From positions 1 to 50,373 of the forward strand of contig NZ_LWFF01000324.1 in NCBI RefSeq assembly GCF_001635685.1: a stretch of 50,373 bases of DNA. The letters run 5' to 3'. The stretch comes from Erythrobacter sp. HI0063 (lineage in GTDB: Bacteria; Pseudomonadota; Alphaproteobacteria; Sphingomonadales; Sphingomonadaceae). Both the position numbers and the translations under genes were made by a program. The notes beneath the pieces were generated by a model. It was not told the origin of the DNA. It searched no databases and saw nothing but the letters and a program-made list of their open reading frames with translations. Shown here in pieces: positions 10,744 to 19,358 of the stretch; position 1 is the first letter of the stretch; each line of letters begins with the position of its first letter.

Positions 10744-11418
10744 ATGTTTCGACGCGCCGCTGCCCTGCCGCTTCTCGTTCTGCTTGCCGCCTGCAATGCC
10801 CTTCCCGCCGGACGCGCGCCGGAGCGGGTGCCGAGCGGCCCGATCAGCCGCCCGGTCACCCCGCCCGAACCGACACGCGAAGCGCGGCGTTGTCTTGCCG
10901 AACTGGCCGAAAATCAGACGCGTTTTACGGTCCAGCCGGATGCCTATTATGGCGCGGGCTGTTCCACCATCAACACGGTGCGGATCGAGGGGTTGTCAGG
11001 CGACGCGGCCAATATCGCCGTCACCAATCTGGGCGCTGTCACTTGCCCGCTGGCGCGCACGTTCTCTGGATGGGCGCGCTACGGCGTCGATCGGGCGGCG
11101 CGGCAGATCCTGGGCCGTTCGCTGATCCGCATCGAAACGATGGGCAGCTATTCCTGCCGCAATGTCGCGGGCACGGGCCGCCGCTCCGCCCATGCGCGCG
11201 CGGAAGCCATCGATGTGGCCGCTTTTGTGCTTGCCGACGGGCGCAGGATCAGCGTCCTCGAAGATTGGAATGCAGGCGATGCGGAGGAGCGCGAATTTCT
11301 GCAGACCGTACAGCGCAGCGCCTGCAAACGCTTCGGAACGGTACTGGGACCGGATTACAACGCGGCGCACGCCAATCACTTCCATCTTGAGGAAGGGAGC
11401 GGCAGCTTCTGCCGCTGA
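10744..11418 (+). CDS. Extensin-like C-terminal domain protein (putative lipoprotein)
   Basis: A 224-residue envelope protein. The N-terminus has a lipoprotein signal with the lipobox LLAAC (about residues 13-17), then a Pro/Arg-rich linker. The C-terminal domain carries the extensin-like pattern: SYSCRNVAG, HARAEAIDVAAF, VLEDWN and a final AAHANHFHLEEG, whose His/Asp layout recalls zinc-dependent D-Ala-D-Ala peptidase folds. A role in cell-wall or surface remodelling is plausible but not established for the family. Its stop lies one base before the convergent stop of the Anbu gene. Confidence 0.88.
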   Translation: MFRRAAALPLLVLLAACNALPAGRAPERVPSGPISRPVTPPEPTREARRCLAELAENQTRFTVQPDAYYGAGCSTINTVRIEGLSGDAANIAVTNLGAVTCPLARTFSGWARYGVDRAARQILGRSLIRIETMGSYSCRNVAGTGRRSAHARAEAIDVAAFVLADGRRISVLEDWNAGDAEEREFLQTVQRSACKRFGTVLGPDYNAAHANHFHLEEGSGSFCR

Positions 11419-11419
11419 T

Positions 11420-12172
11420 TTACTCCGGGTCGGGCTGGTAGAAACTGTAATCGGGCAGCGAATGAAACGCGTGTTTCAGCGCATCGCCCCAGCCCGCCGA
11501 GATCGCCTGGAAATAGGGATCGTCATGCGCGATCCGGTCCGTATGTGTCGCTTCGAACGTGTCGCGCGGGATCACCATCAGATCGAGCGGCAGACCGACC
11601 GAGAGATTGGCCTTCAGCGTCGAATCGAAGCTCACCATCAGCAGCTTGACCGCATCTTCCATGCTCATTTCGCGGTCGTATCCGCGCAGGATGATCGGGC
11701 GGCCGTATTTCGTCTCGCCGATCTGGAAGAAGGGTGTGTCCGCGCTCGCTTCGATGAAATTGCCTTCGGGATAGACCAGGAACAGGCGCGGCTCCATGCC
11801 TGCTATCTGGCCCGCCACGATGATCGAAGCGGTAAAACGTCCCCGCCCGCGATCGCCGTTTTCCTGCTGGCGGTTGCCGACCGTATGGCGCAGCAGGCGT
11901 CCGATCTCGCTGGCGACCTGAAACATGGTCGGCGATTTCAGCAGCACGTTGTCCCGCTCGTCCGGCGCCTTGGTGCGCTCTTCCAGCTGGCTGACCACGG
12001 CCTGCGTCGTGGCGAGATTGCCCGCCGTCATCACCGTGATGATCCGCTCCCCCTCGACCCGCCAGGAGAACATTTTCCGGAACACCGAAATGTTGTCGAC
12101 GCCCGAATTGGTGCGCGTGTCGCTCATCAACACGAGGCCCTTGTCGACCATCATGCCTACACAATATGTCAT
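11420..12172 (-). CDS. Anbu proteasome-like peptidase
   Basis: A 250-residue protein of the bacterial Anbu (ancestral beta-subunit) family, relatives of HslV and proteasome beta subunits. After Met removal the N-terminus is Thr-Tyr-Cys-Val-Gly, giving the expected catalytic Thr1. Asp17 (in MSDTRTN) and a Lys at position 32 match the proteasome Thr/Asp/Lys arrangement. ITVMTAGNLATTQ is a typical beta-subunit strand. GAGG sits about eight bases before the ATG. It is the last gene of a four-gene operon with ATP-grasp, alpha-E and transglutaminase-like genes, the known Anbu neighbourhood. The substrates of the system are not firmly known. Confidence 0.93.
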   Translation of the reverse strand: MTYCVGMMVDKGLVLMSDTRTNSGVDNISVFRKMFSWRVEGERIITVMTAGNLATTQAVVSQLEERTKAPDERDNVLLKSPTMFQVASEIGRLLRHTVGNRQQENGDRGRGRFTASIIVAGQIAGMEPRLFLVYPEGNFIEASADTPFFQIGETKYGRPIILRGYDREMSMEDAVKLLMVSFDSTLKANLSVGLPLDLMVIPRDTFEATHTDRIAHDDPYFQAISAGWGDALKHAFHSLPDYSFYQPDPE

Positions 12173-12195
12173 TGAAATCCCTCGCCCTTCAGGCG

Positions 12196-13011
12196 TTACT
12201 GCTGAACCTGTCGCTGTTCGACCGCGACTTCCACCTCAAGCTCCTGCGACGCCGTGCCGAAGCTGATTCCGGTGACCGGAGCGGCATCGCGATAATCGCG
12301 TCCCGTGGCAACCCGGACGTAGCGCTGATCCGGGCTGATCCCGTTGGAAATGTCGAAACCGACCCAGCCCAGCCCTTCGACATAGGCCTCGGTCCAGGCG
12401 TGGGTCGCGTCCTGTTCGACCCGGTCGTCCATCATCAGATAGCCGCTGACATAGCGCGCCGGAATGTCGAGCATCCGGGCCGCGCCGATGAAGATATGGG
12501 CATGGTCCTGGCAGACCCCGGCCCCCTTGCCGAGCGCCTCTTCGCCTTTCGTGTCGACCCCGGTGCTGCCGATCCGATATTCGACGCGATCGAGGATCTC
12601 GGCCGACAGAGCATGAAGCATGTCGAGAGGTCCGAGATCGCGCCCGCGCAACTCCGCGGCGAGCGCACGCATCTTGGGGCCGGGCCGGGTCAGGTCGCTC
12701 TGGCTGCAAAAGCTCCATAGCGGCAAGTGCCCGGCGTGCTGCCCGATCACGCCGGCATGGTCGCTGGTGTTGACTTCCCCCCGGCAGGTGATCGTGACGA
12801 TCGACGCCTCGCTAACGACAGAAACCAGCGTCGTCGTGTTGTGGTGCTGATCTTCGTAAGTCAGTTCGGGCGCTGCGTTATCGTACTCCATCTCCCAGGA
12901 CACGATTTCCTGACCCTGCGTTTCCTTGGGCGTCAGGCGCAGGCGCTGCAGCGCGTGGACAACCGGTTCGGAGAAGCGATAGCGGGTGGTGTGGCGGATG
13001 GAGAGGCGCAT
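12196..13011 (-). CDS. Transglutaminase-like cysteine peptidase of the Anbu operon
   Basis: A 271-residue protein. The N-terminal about 100 residues form the bacterial transglutaminase-like N-terminal domain (HTTRYRFSEPVVHALQRLRL). The core has the catalytic triad: Cys167 in GKGAGVCQDHAH, His204 in ATHAWTEAY and Asp220 in WVGFDISNG. Such proteins usually act as proteases or amidases. The ATG at 13011 overlaps the stop of the upstream alpha-E gene (TGATG), so the two are translationally coupled. The frame is open further upstream, but that part lies inside the neighbour and has no domain signal. Confidence 0.93.
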   Translation of the reverse strand: MRLSIRHTTRYRFSEPVVHALQRLRLTPKETQGQEIVSWEMEYDNAAPELTYEDQHHNTTTLVSVVSEASIVTITCRGEVNTSDHAGVIGQHAGHLPLWSFCSQSDLTRPGPKMRALAAELRGRDLGPLDMLHALSAEILDRVEYRIGSTGVDTKGEEALGKGAGVCQDHAHIFIGAARMLDIPARYVSGYLMMDDRVEQDATHAWTEAYVEGLGWVGFDISNGISPDQRYVRVATGRDYRDAAPVTGISFGTASQELEVEVAVEQRQVQQ

Positions 13012-13955
13012 CAGGACAGGAACCTGTAATCTTCGGAAATGGCCGCGCCGATCGTCGCGTTCGACGCCATGAACTGGCGCAGGAATTCGTGCAGCCCCTG
13101 ATCGAAGATCGAATCGATAGTGCGTTCGCTCAAGGATATGTCGGCGCTGCGCATCAAGCGGTTGCTCTGCCCTTCGCACCCGCGCATCCGGGCGAGCGCC
13201 GCGAGATTTTCGCGCAGGGCCGTCTGGCAGTAGGAGAGGCTGCGCGGGAAACGCTCGTCCAGCACCAGAAATTCGACGATGCCCCGCGCATCGACCTGCC
13301 CTGCGTTGAGCCAGCGATAGGCGCGATCGCCCGACACGGCGCGCAGGACCGTATCCCACTGCCCGGTATCGAGGCTGGAGCCCACATAGGAGAGCGAGGG
13401 CAGCAGCAGGTAATATTTCATGTCGAGGATGCGCGCGATGCTGTCCGACCGCTCGATAAACGTGCCCGCACGGGCAAAATGGAAGCTTTCGTCGCGCAGC
13501 ATGGTGCCGATCACCGCGCCATGGGTCAGAGTGCCCGCGCGCCGTACCGCCGCCAGAACGTCGCCCACCCGCTGTTCGCCCACCGGGCGGGCCAGCATCT
13601 CGCTGATCTGCAACCAGCTGTCGTTGATCGCTTCCCAGACCTCGCCGGTGATGACGTTGCGCGACTGGCGCGCATTGGACCGCACATTGCCGAGCATGGC
13701 GAGCACGCTGGCGGGATTGTCCTTGTCGCGCAGAACGTAATTCCACGCCTGCATGCCGGTATAGCTGGCGTGCTTGGCTTCGTAGCCCGGCTGCTGTCCG
13801 GCGGTGAGGATGACGGAGCGCCATTCCTCTTCCGCGCTGACGACGTCGCGCGTCAGGGCCATGCGAACGCCCGTATCGAGCAGGCGCGCCGTATTCTCGG
13901 CCCGCTCAAGATAGCGGAACATCCAGAAGAGCGAATTGGCTGTCCGGGCTAACAT
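13011..13955 (-). CDS. Alpha-E domain protein of the Anbu operon
   Basis: A 314-residue, mostly helical alpha-E domain protein (formerly DUF403). It opens with the diagnostic MLARTANSLFWMFRYLERAE and contains FARAGTFIERSDSIARILDMKYY. Members are found with circularly permuted ATP-grasp ligases and transglutaminase-like proteases, and are thought to take part in making or handling a peptide-like modification; no biochemical role is settled. The ATG at 13955 overlaps the ATP-grasp stop (TGATG), and its own stop overlaps the transglutaminase start. Confidence 0.93.
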   Translation of the reverse strand: MLARTANSLFWMFRYLERAENTARLLDTGVRMALTRDVVSAEEEWRSVILTAGQQPGYEAKHASYTGMQAWNYVLRDKDNPASVLAMLGNVRSNARQSRNVITGEVWEAINDSWLQISEMLARPVGEQRVGDVLAAVRRAGTLTHGAVIGTMLRDESFHFARAGTFIERSDSIARILDMKYYLLLPSLSYVGSSLDTGQWDTVLRAVSGDRAYRWLNAGQVDARGIVEFLVLDERFPRSLSYCQTALRENLAALARMRGCEGQSNRLMRSADISLSERTIDSIFDQGLHEFLRQFMASNATIGAAISEDYRFLS

Positions 13956-15379
13956 CAGTCCTTCAACACCCACGTATCCTTGGTTCCGCCACCCTGGCTG
14001 GAATTGACCACCAAAGACCCTTTCTGAAGCGCCACGCGCGTCAGCCCGCCCGGTGTGATGTCCACATTGTCGGGCGAAACGAGCACGAAGGGTCGCAGGT
14101 CTACATGGCGCGGCGCGAGGCCCTGCTTGGTGAAGATCGGGCAGGTCGACAGCGACAGCGTCGGCTGCGCGATGTAGTTTTCCGGCCTCTCCTTCAGCTT
14201 GTCGCGAAAAGCGGCGATCTCGCGCTTGGATGCCGTCGGGCCGATCAGCATCCCGTATCCGCCCGAGCCGTGGACTTCCTTGACCACCAACTCTTCGAGA
14301 TTGTCGAGCACGTACTTCAGACTGTCCTCTTCGGCGCAGCGCCACGTTTCGACATTGGGAAGCAGCGGTTTCTCGCCAGTGTAGAACTCCACGATTTCCG
14401 GCATGAAACTGTAGATCGCCTTGTCGTCGCACACGCCGGTGCCGGGCGCATTGGCGATGGTGATTCGGCCCGCGCGATAGACGTCCATGATGCCCGGAAC
14501 GCCCAGAACGCTGTCCGGATTGAAGGTCAGCGGATCGAGAAATTCATCGTCGACCCGGCGATAGATCACGTCGACCGGCTTGTAGCCGCCGGTGGTGCGC
14601 ATCTGTACGCGCCCGCCGACGACACGCAGATCGCTGCCCTCGACCAGTTCGGCACCCATCTGATCGGCCAGGAAGGCGTGTTCGAAATAGGCGGAATTGT
14701 AGATGCCCGGCGTCAGCACGGCGATCACCGGCTTGCCTTCGGTACAATCTGGCGCACAGGCCGCCAGGCTGCGGGCGAGGCGGCGCGGATAGTTGGAAAC
14801 CGATTCCACCGGTACGCGCATGAACAGTTCAGGGAACATGTTCATCATCGTTTCGCGATTTTCGAGCATGTAGGAGACGCCGCTGGGCGTGCGCGCATTG
14901 TCTTCCAGCACGAAGAATTCGTCCGGCCCGGTCCGCACCAGATCGATGCCGACGATATGCGTATAGACCCCGCCCGGCGGCGTGAAGCCGACCATGTTGG
15001 GGAGCCAGGCGGCATTATTGCGAAACAGGCGTTCGGGCACGCGGCCCGCGCGGATGATCTCCTGCCGGTGATAGAGATCGTGCATGAAGGCGTTGAGGGC
15101 CGACACGCGCTGTTCGATCCCGCGCGTCAACCGGCGCCATTCGCCGGCGGAAATGATGCGCGGCACCATGTCGAAGGGGATCAGCCGCTCTTCGGCCTCG
15201 TCCTCGCCATAGACGTTGAAGGTGATGCCGGTGCGGCGGAAAGCGTGTTCGGCATCGCGGTGCTTGCGCTTGAGAAACGACCCGTCCTGTTCCGCGAACC
15301 AATCCTGATAGCCGCCATAAGCCTCGCGCACGGAGCCGTCTGGCATGTGCATTTCATCGAATTGGTCGCTAGCGGCCAT
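13955..15379 (-). CDS. Circularly permuted ATP-grasp protein of the Anbu operon
   Basis: A 474-residue protein of the circularly permuted type 2 ATP-grasp family (DUF404/DUF407). Family blocks seen are IPFDMVPRIISAGEWRRLTRG, the EDNARTPSGVSYMLENR region, LVEGSDLRV and VVKEVHGSGGYGMLIGP, the last being the glycine-rich ATP loop. VNSSQGGGTKDTWVL ends the protein, a characteristic C-terminus. ATP-grasp enzymes ligate a carboxylate to an amine, so it probably forms a peptide or amide bond. It is the first gene of the Anbu operon; an 85-base gap separates it from the hydrolase gene upstream. Confidence 0.94.
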   Translation of the reverse strand: MAASDQFDEMHMPDGSVREAYGGYQDWFAEQDGSFLKRKHRDAEHAFRRTGITFNVYGEDEAEERLIPFDMVPRIISAGEWRRLTRGIEQRVSALNAFMHDLYHRQEIIRAGRVPERLFRNNAAWLPNMVGFTPPGGVYTHIVGIDLVRTGPDEFFVLEDNARTPSGVSYMLENRETMMNMFPELFMRVPVESVSNYPRRLARSLAACAPDCTEGKPVIAVLTPGIYNSAYFEHAFLADQMGAELVEGSDLRVVGGRVQMRTTGGYKPVDVIYRRVDDEFLDPLTFNPDSVLGVPGIMDVYRAGRITIANAPGTGVCDDKAIYSFMPEIVEFYTGEKPLLPNVETWRCAEEDSLKYVLDNLEELVVKEVHGSGGYGMLIGPTASKREIAAFRDKLKERPENYIAQPTLSLSTCPIFTKQGLAPRHVDLRPFVLVSPDNVDITPGGLTRVALQKGSLVVNSSQGGGTKDTWVLKD

Positions 15380-15464
15380 GGTCCCCCGATATGTCTCGCC
15401 CTGCCGGAATCGGCAGGTTCGATAAGAATGGTGCGGTGCAACGCCCCGTCACCTTAACAAAGGA

Positions 15465-16250
15465 TCAACGCGCGTCCAGTTCCCGTAATACCGCTTCGAT
15501 CGCCTCTGGCGTGTTCACGAAGCCCATATGGGTACAGCGCAGGCACACCGTCCGATCGCGCTCTCCGGGGCGGCCACAGGCGCTGCGCGGGCTGACGACG
15601 CCGTCGCGCGGGCTCCACAGCGCAATCGTTTCCACCGGAGGCTTTTCGGCCGGAATGGCGTCGAATTCGGGCTCGTCCACCCGGTGCCCGGCAATCGCCT
15701 GATAGGCGCGCCAGCCATTGTTGGCGCGCGGGCTGCCCGAAAAAGGCGAACCCATGGTGATGATCTTGGAAACCTTTTCGGGATGCAGCTTTGCGATTTC
15801 ACGCGCCATGACCCCGCCGAGGCTCCAGCCGACGAGGACGACCGGCTCGCCCTTGCGATCGAAAAGGTCGATCAGGCGATTTTCCACCTTGCGGAAGCGG
15901 TCTTCGGTGGCGCCGAAATTATATCCCACGCCCCATCGTTTCGCCGTGTGCCCCGCCTTTTCGAGCTGCCGCGCCATGTAGCGCATGCGGATGGGGTGCG
16001 CGCCGAAGCCGGGCAGCAGCATCACCGTCTGCGGATGGCGGGCCTGCGGGATGTCGAGCGCGGGCCGGAACAGGCGCTTCAGGGGTTCGGCCACCCAGCC
16101 CAGCTCGCCCAGCAGCAGCTTGGTCGGCGGGGTCGATACCTCTTCCGCGCACGGCTCGCTCGCCAGCGCCCAGCGCCGCGCCAGCTCCGCCTTGTGCTGG
16201 AGCGCGGCTTCGCGCAGCGGAATGTCTTTGAACGGTAACGTTGCCATCAT
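15465..16250 (-). CDS. Alpha/beta hydrolase
   Basis: A 261-residue protein with the alpha/beta hydrolase fold: an oxyanion-type VMLLPGFGAHP segment, the nucleophile elbow GWSLGG and late His-containing HMGFVN. It resembles lipase or acyltransferase-like hydrolases; the substrate is unknown. Two consecutive ATGs (16250, 16247) could start it; the frame stays open upstream but would run into the uvrB coding region. Four Cys near the C-terminus (SACGRPG, TVCLRC) are unusual and could bind a metal or form disulfides. It is divergent from uvrB and upstream of the Anbu operon on the same strand. Confidence 0.82.
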   Translation of the reverse strand: MMATLPFKDIPLREAALQHKAELARRWALASEPCAEEVSTPPTKLLLGELGWVAEPLKRLFRPALDIPQARHPQTVMLLPGFGAHPIRMRYMARQLEKAGHTAKRWGVGYNFGATEDRFRKVENRLIDLFDRKGEPVVLVGWSLGGVMAREIAKLHPEKVSKIITMGSPFSGSPRANNGWRAYQAIAGHRVDEPEFDAIPAEKPPVETIALWSPRDGVVSPRSACGRPGERDRTVCLRCTHMGFVNTPEAIEAVLRELDAR

Positions 16251-16383
16251 GGCTTCATAACGCGGACCCCCGCCGATCCGATCCCGAAAGCGCATGCGTC
16301 TTCGTCGTGTCACGAAACCGTAACGCAAGCCAAAGCGCCTCCGCCCGTTGCCTCGTGCCCTCGCGTTCCCCATATGTGCGCGC

Positions 16384-18579
16384 ATGGCCGAACTCGTTAT
16401 CCGCAGGGGGCTGGAAGAGCCCGACACCACCGGGCAATTCGTGCCCCACAAGCCCAACCGCCCGGAGAAATCCATGGGCGGCAAGCGCTTCGAACTGGTG
16501 AGCGACTATACCCCCGCAGGCGACCAGCCGACGGCGATCGCCGAATTGACCGAAAGCGCGAAGGAGGGCGAACAGACCCAGGTGCTGCTCGGCGTGACCG
16601 GCTCGGGCAAGACCTTCACCATGGCCAAGGTGATCGAGGAATTGCAGCGCCCGGCGCTGATCCTGGCCCCCAACAAGATCCTCGCCGCGCAGCTTTACGG
16701 GGAATTCAAGAGCTTCTTCCCCAACAACGCAGTCGAATATTTCGTCAGCTATTACGACTATTATCAGCCCGAAGCCTACGTTCCCCGCTCGGACACCTAT
16801 ATCGAGAAGGAAAGCTCGGTGAACGAGGCGATCGACCGGATGCGCCATTCGGCCACGCGTGCGCTTCTGGAGCGCGACGACGTCATCATCGTCGCCTCTG
16901 TCAGCTGCCTCTACGGTATCGGCTCGGTCGAAACCTATTCGGCGATGATCTTCGACATCAAGAAGGACGAGACGGTCGACCAGCGCGAGCTGATCCGCAA
17001 GCTCGTCGCGCTGCAATACAAGCGCAACGATGCAGGCTTCGCGCGCGGCAATTTCCGGGTGCGGGGCGACAATCTCGAACTCTTCCCCAGCCACCTTGAG
17101 GACACCGCCTGGCGGATCAGCTTCTTCGGCGACGATATCGAGGAGATCGCGGAATTCGACCCGCTGACCGGCAAGAAGGGGCAGATCCTCGACAAGGTGC
17201 GCGTCTATGCCAATTCGCACTACGTTACCCCCGGCCCGACAATGAAACAGGCCGCCGAAGCGATCCGCTTCGAACTGACCGAGCGGCTGAAGGAATTGAA
17301 CGAGGAAGGCCGCCTGCTCGAAGCCCAGCGGCTGGAACAGCGCACCAATTTCGACCTCGAAATGATCGCGGCCACCGGCAGCTGCGCGGGGATCGAGAAT
17401 TACTCCCGCTTCCTGACCGGTCGGCTTCCCGGCGAACCGCCGCCAACCCTGTTCGAATATTTGCCCGAAAATGCGCTTCTTTTCGTCGATGAAAGCCACC
17501 AGACCGTGCCCCAGGTCGGCGCGATGGCGCGCGGGGACCATCGCCGCAAGATCACGCTGGCCGAATACGGCTTCCGCCTGCCGAGCTGTATCGACAACCG
17601 CCCTCTGCGGTTCAACGAATGGGACGCGATGCGCCCGCAGACCTTTTGCGTTTCGGCCACGCCGGGAAGCTGGGAGATGGAACAGACCGGCGGCGTCTTC
17701 GCCGAACAGGTCATCCGCCCCACCGGCCTGATCGACCCGCCGGTCAATATCCGCCCCGTCGAAGATCAGGTGCAGGACTGCATCGAGGAGTGCAAGAAGA
17801 CCGCCGCGCAGGGCTATCGCACGCTGGTGACCACGCTCACCAAGCGCATGGCCGAAGATCTGACCGAGTTCATGCACGAAGCGGGCGTCAGGGTCCGCTA
17901 CATGCACTCCGACGTCGAGACGCTCGAACGCATCGAACTGATCCGCGACCTGAGACTGGGCGTTTACGATGTGCTGGTCGGCATCAATCTCTTGCGCGAA
18001 GGGCTCGATATTCCCGAATGCGGCCTCGTCTGCATTCTCGATGCGGACAAGGAAGGCTTCCTGCGCTCCGAAACCTCGCTGATCCAGACAATCGGCCGCG
18101 CCGCCCGCAATGTGGACGGACACGTGATCCTCTATGCCGACCGGATCACCGGATCGATGGAACGCGCGATGGCCGAAACCGGCCGCCGCCGCGAGAAGCA
18201 GCGCGAATATAACGAGGAACACGGGATCACCCCGCAGACGATCAAGCGCCAGATCGCCGACATCGTCGCGCACACTGCGGCGGGCGACGGCGTCACCGTC
18301 GACACCGGGGACGACGAGCGCAACAACCTGGTCGGTCACAATCTGCGCGCCTATATCGAGGATCTGGAGAAGCGCATGCGCAATGCCGCCGCCGATCTCG
18401 AATTCGAAGAGGCGGGTCGCCTCCGCGACGAGATCCGCCGCCTCGAAAACGACGAACTCGGCCTTGGAGAACAGGACAAGAAAGCGCCGCTGGTCGGTCG
18501 CAGCAACGAAGGCAAGCCGGGCACGCGCAAGACGCGGTACGGCAAGACGCGCTACAAGAAGATGGGCGGCAAGCCGTAG
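16384..18579 (+). CDS. uvrB: Excinuclease ABC subunit B
   Basis: A 731-residue UvrB, the damage-verifying helicase-like subunit of nucleotide excision repair. It has the Walker A GVTGSGKT, the [14 protein letters not shown] block, the damage-loop beta-hairpin region [16 protein letters not shown], the DEAD-type DESH box, SATPGSWE, the helicase block [15 protein letters not shown] and motif [11 protein letters not shown]. The C-terminal UVR motif ([24 protein letters not shown]) binds UvrC. The ATG at 16384 is chosen, giving a 30-residue extension before the conserved core; an in-frame start at 16348 is also possible. I looked for an alphaproteobacterial LexA box (GTTC-N7-GTTC) upstream and found none. 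Confidence 0.97.
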   Translation: MAELVIRRGLEEPDTTGQFVPHKPNRPEKSMGGKRFELVSDYTPAGDQPTAIAELTESAKEGEQTQVLLGVTGSGKTFTMAKVIEELQRPALILAPNKILAAQLYGEFKSFFPNNAVEYFVSYYDYYQPEAYVPRSDTYIEKESSVNEAIDRMRHSATRALLERDDVIIVASVSCLYGIGSVETYSAMIFDIKKDETVDQRELIRKLVALQYKRNDAGFARGNFRVRGDNLELFPSHLEDTAWRISFFGDDIEEIAEFDPLTGKKGQILDKVRVYANSHYVTPGPTMKQAAEAIRFELTERLKELNEEGRLLEAQRLEQRTNFDLEMIAATGSCAGIENYSRFLTGRLPGEPPPTLFEYLPENALLFVDESHQTVPQVGAMARGDHRRKITLAEYGFRLPSCIDNRPLRFNEWDAMRPQTFCVSATPGSWEMEQTGGVFAEQVIRPTGLIDPPVNIRPVEDQVQDCIEECKKTAAQGYRTLVTTLTKRMAEDLTEFMHEAGVRVRYMHSDVETLERIELIRDLRLGVYDVLVGINLLREGLDIPECGLVCILDADKEGFLRSETSLIQTIGRAARNVDGHVILYADRITGSMERAMAETGRRREKQREYNEEHGITPQTIKRQIADIVAHTAAGDGVTVDTGDDERNNLVGHNLRAYIEDLEKRMRNAAADLEFEEAGRLRDEIRRLENDELGLGEQDKKAPLVGRSNEGKPGTRKTRYGKTRYKKMGGKP

Positions 18580-18600
18580 CTGTGCGACGCCATCCATATC

Positions 18601-18609
18601 TGTGGATAA
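18601..18609 (-). other. Single perfect DnaA-box match
   Basis: TGTGGATAA reads TTATCCACA on the minus strand, the consensus DnaA box. It lies in an AT-rich 143-base gap after uvrB and before the toxin-antitoxin genes. There is only one box, so an origin is unlikely; it could be a chance match or a DnaA titration or regulation site. Confidence 0.4.
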
Positions 18610-18686
18610 CTTATTGCATAAAAACAGACGCTTGATGAAATATGCCAATTAGACGACAGGCTTGGAATTTTTGAGCGCCGGTCTTT

Positions 18687-18702
18687 CTTGATCATTAGCA
18701 AG
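18687..18702. promoter_or_regulatory. Candidate operator upstream of the toxin-antitoxin pair
   Basis: CTTGAT (18687-18692), a 4-base spacer and AGCAAG (18697-18702) form an imperfect inverted repeat with five of six pairs, ending 20 bases before the toxin ATG. Antitoxins of this type usually repress their own operon at such palindromes; the assignment is inference. Confidence 0.35.
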
Positions 18703-18722
18703 CTGCATCGAATGAGGCAGAC

Positions 18723-19004
18723 ATGATCGAAACTTTCGCCGACAAGGAAGCAGAACGGCTCTGGTCTGGTCAGTGCAGCAGGAAGCTGCCGCCTGACATT
18801 CAGCCACGTGCCTTAGCCAAACTCGCCATTCTTGACGCTGCCGAAACGCTCGACGACCTCAGGCTGCCGCCCAGCAACCGGCTGCACGCACTCTCTTCCG
18901 ACCGTGTCGGACAGCATTCGGTTTCAATTAATGCGCAATGGCGTATATGCTTTCGTTGGAAAGGCGGACACGCATACGATGTCGAAATCGTCGACTATCA
19001 CTGA
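18723..19004 (+). CDS. higB: HigB-like type II toxin (RelE superfamily)
   Basis: A 93-residue toxin of the HigB/RelE ribosome-dependent mRNA interferase type. Seen are the N-terminal MIETFADKEAERLWSG, a central LDDLRLPPSNRLHAL and the C-terminal core QWRICFRWKGGHAYDVEIVDYH, with the Arg/Trp/Tyr/His pattern of active members. The length is normal, so the gene looks intact. GAGG lies about six bases before the ATG. The toxin gene comes first and overlaps the antitoxin gene by 26 bases, the usual HigBA order. The base composition of the pair and its leader is visibly less GC-rich than the neighbours, suggesting transfer. Confidence 0.9.
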   Translation: MIETFADKEAERLWSGQCSRKLPPDIQPRALAKLAILDAAETLDDLRLPPSNRLHALSSDRVGQHSVSINAQWRICFRWKGGHAYDVEIVDYH

Positions 19005-19299
19005 TCGCTCCGATTGGCTGCATATCCCCCATGCGGGCGAATTGCTCGTGTCCGAATTCATGGAGCCGCTTCAGCTTGATACCTCTGCTTTGGCGAAATC
19101 CATCGAGGTCGATCAGGCGCGCCTCCAAGCCCTGATCGACGGTAGTGAGCGCGTCGACGGCGAGCTCGATCTTCGCCTTACCCGTTATTTCCGCATGTCC
19201 GAAGGATACTTCCTTCGTCTCCAGACCAGCGCCGAGCTGCGTATCGCGAAGCGCGCTTTGAATGGCGAACTCGATCGTATTCAACCGCGGGCCGCCTGA
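18979..19299 (+). CDS. higA: HigA-like antitoxin with XRE helix-turn-helix
   Basis: A 106-residue antitoxin. The DNA-binding domain spans about residues 15-80: HAGELLVSEFMEPLQLD, ALAKSIEVDQARLQALIDG and LDLRLTRYFRMSEGYFLRLQ are classic for HigA/VapI. The ATG at 18979 (MSKSSTITDRSDWLH) is inside the toxin gene in another frame; an open frame extends upstream but only overlaps the toxin. It should neutralise HigB and repress the operon. Confidence 0.9.
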   Translation: MSKSSTITDRSDWLHIPHAGELLVSEFMEPLQLDTSALAKSIEVDQARLQALIDGSERVDGELDLRLTRYFRMSEGYFLRLQTSAELRIAKRALNGELDRIQPRAA

Positions 19300-19358
19300 G
19301 ATTGATGGGTCAAATCCGCGCGTTTACCTAGCGCGTCGGCCCTGCCATAACCTGAGCC

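Noticed and set aside
16250..16383. LexA/SOS box before uvrB
   Set aside because: No GTTC-N7-GTTC or GAAC-N7-GAAC pair could be found in the uvrB upstream region.
18580..18722. Replication origin suggested by the DnaA box and AT-rich gap
   Set aside because: Only one DnaA box in 143 bases, and none of the usual origin-adjacent genes are next to it.
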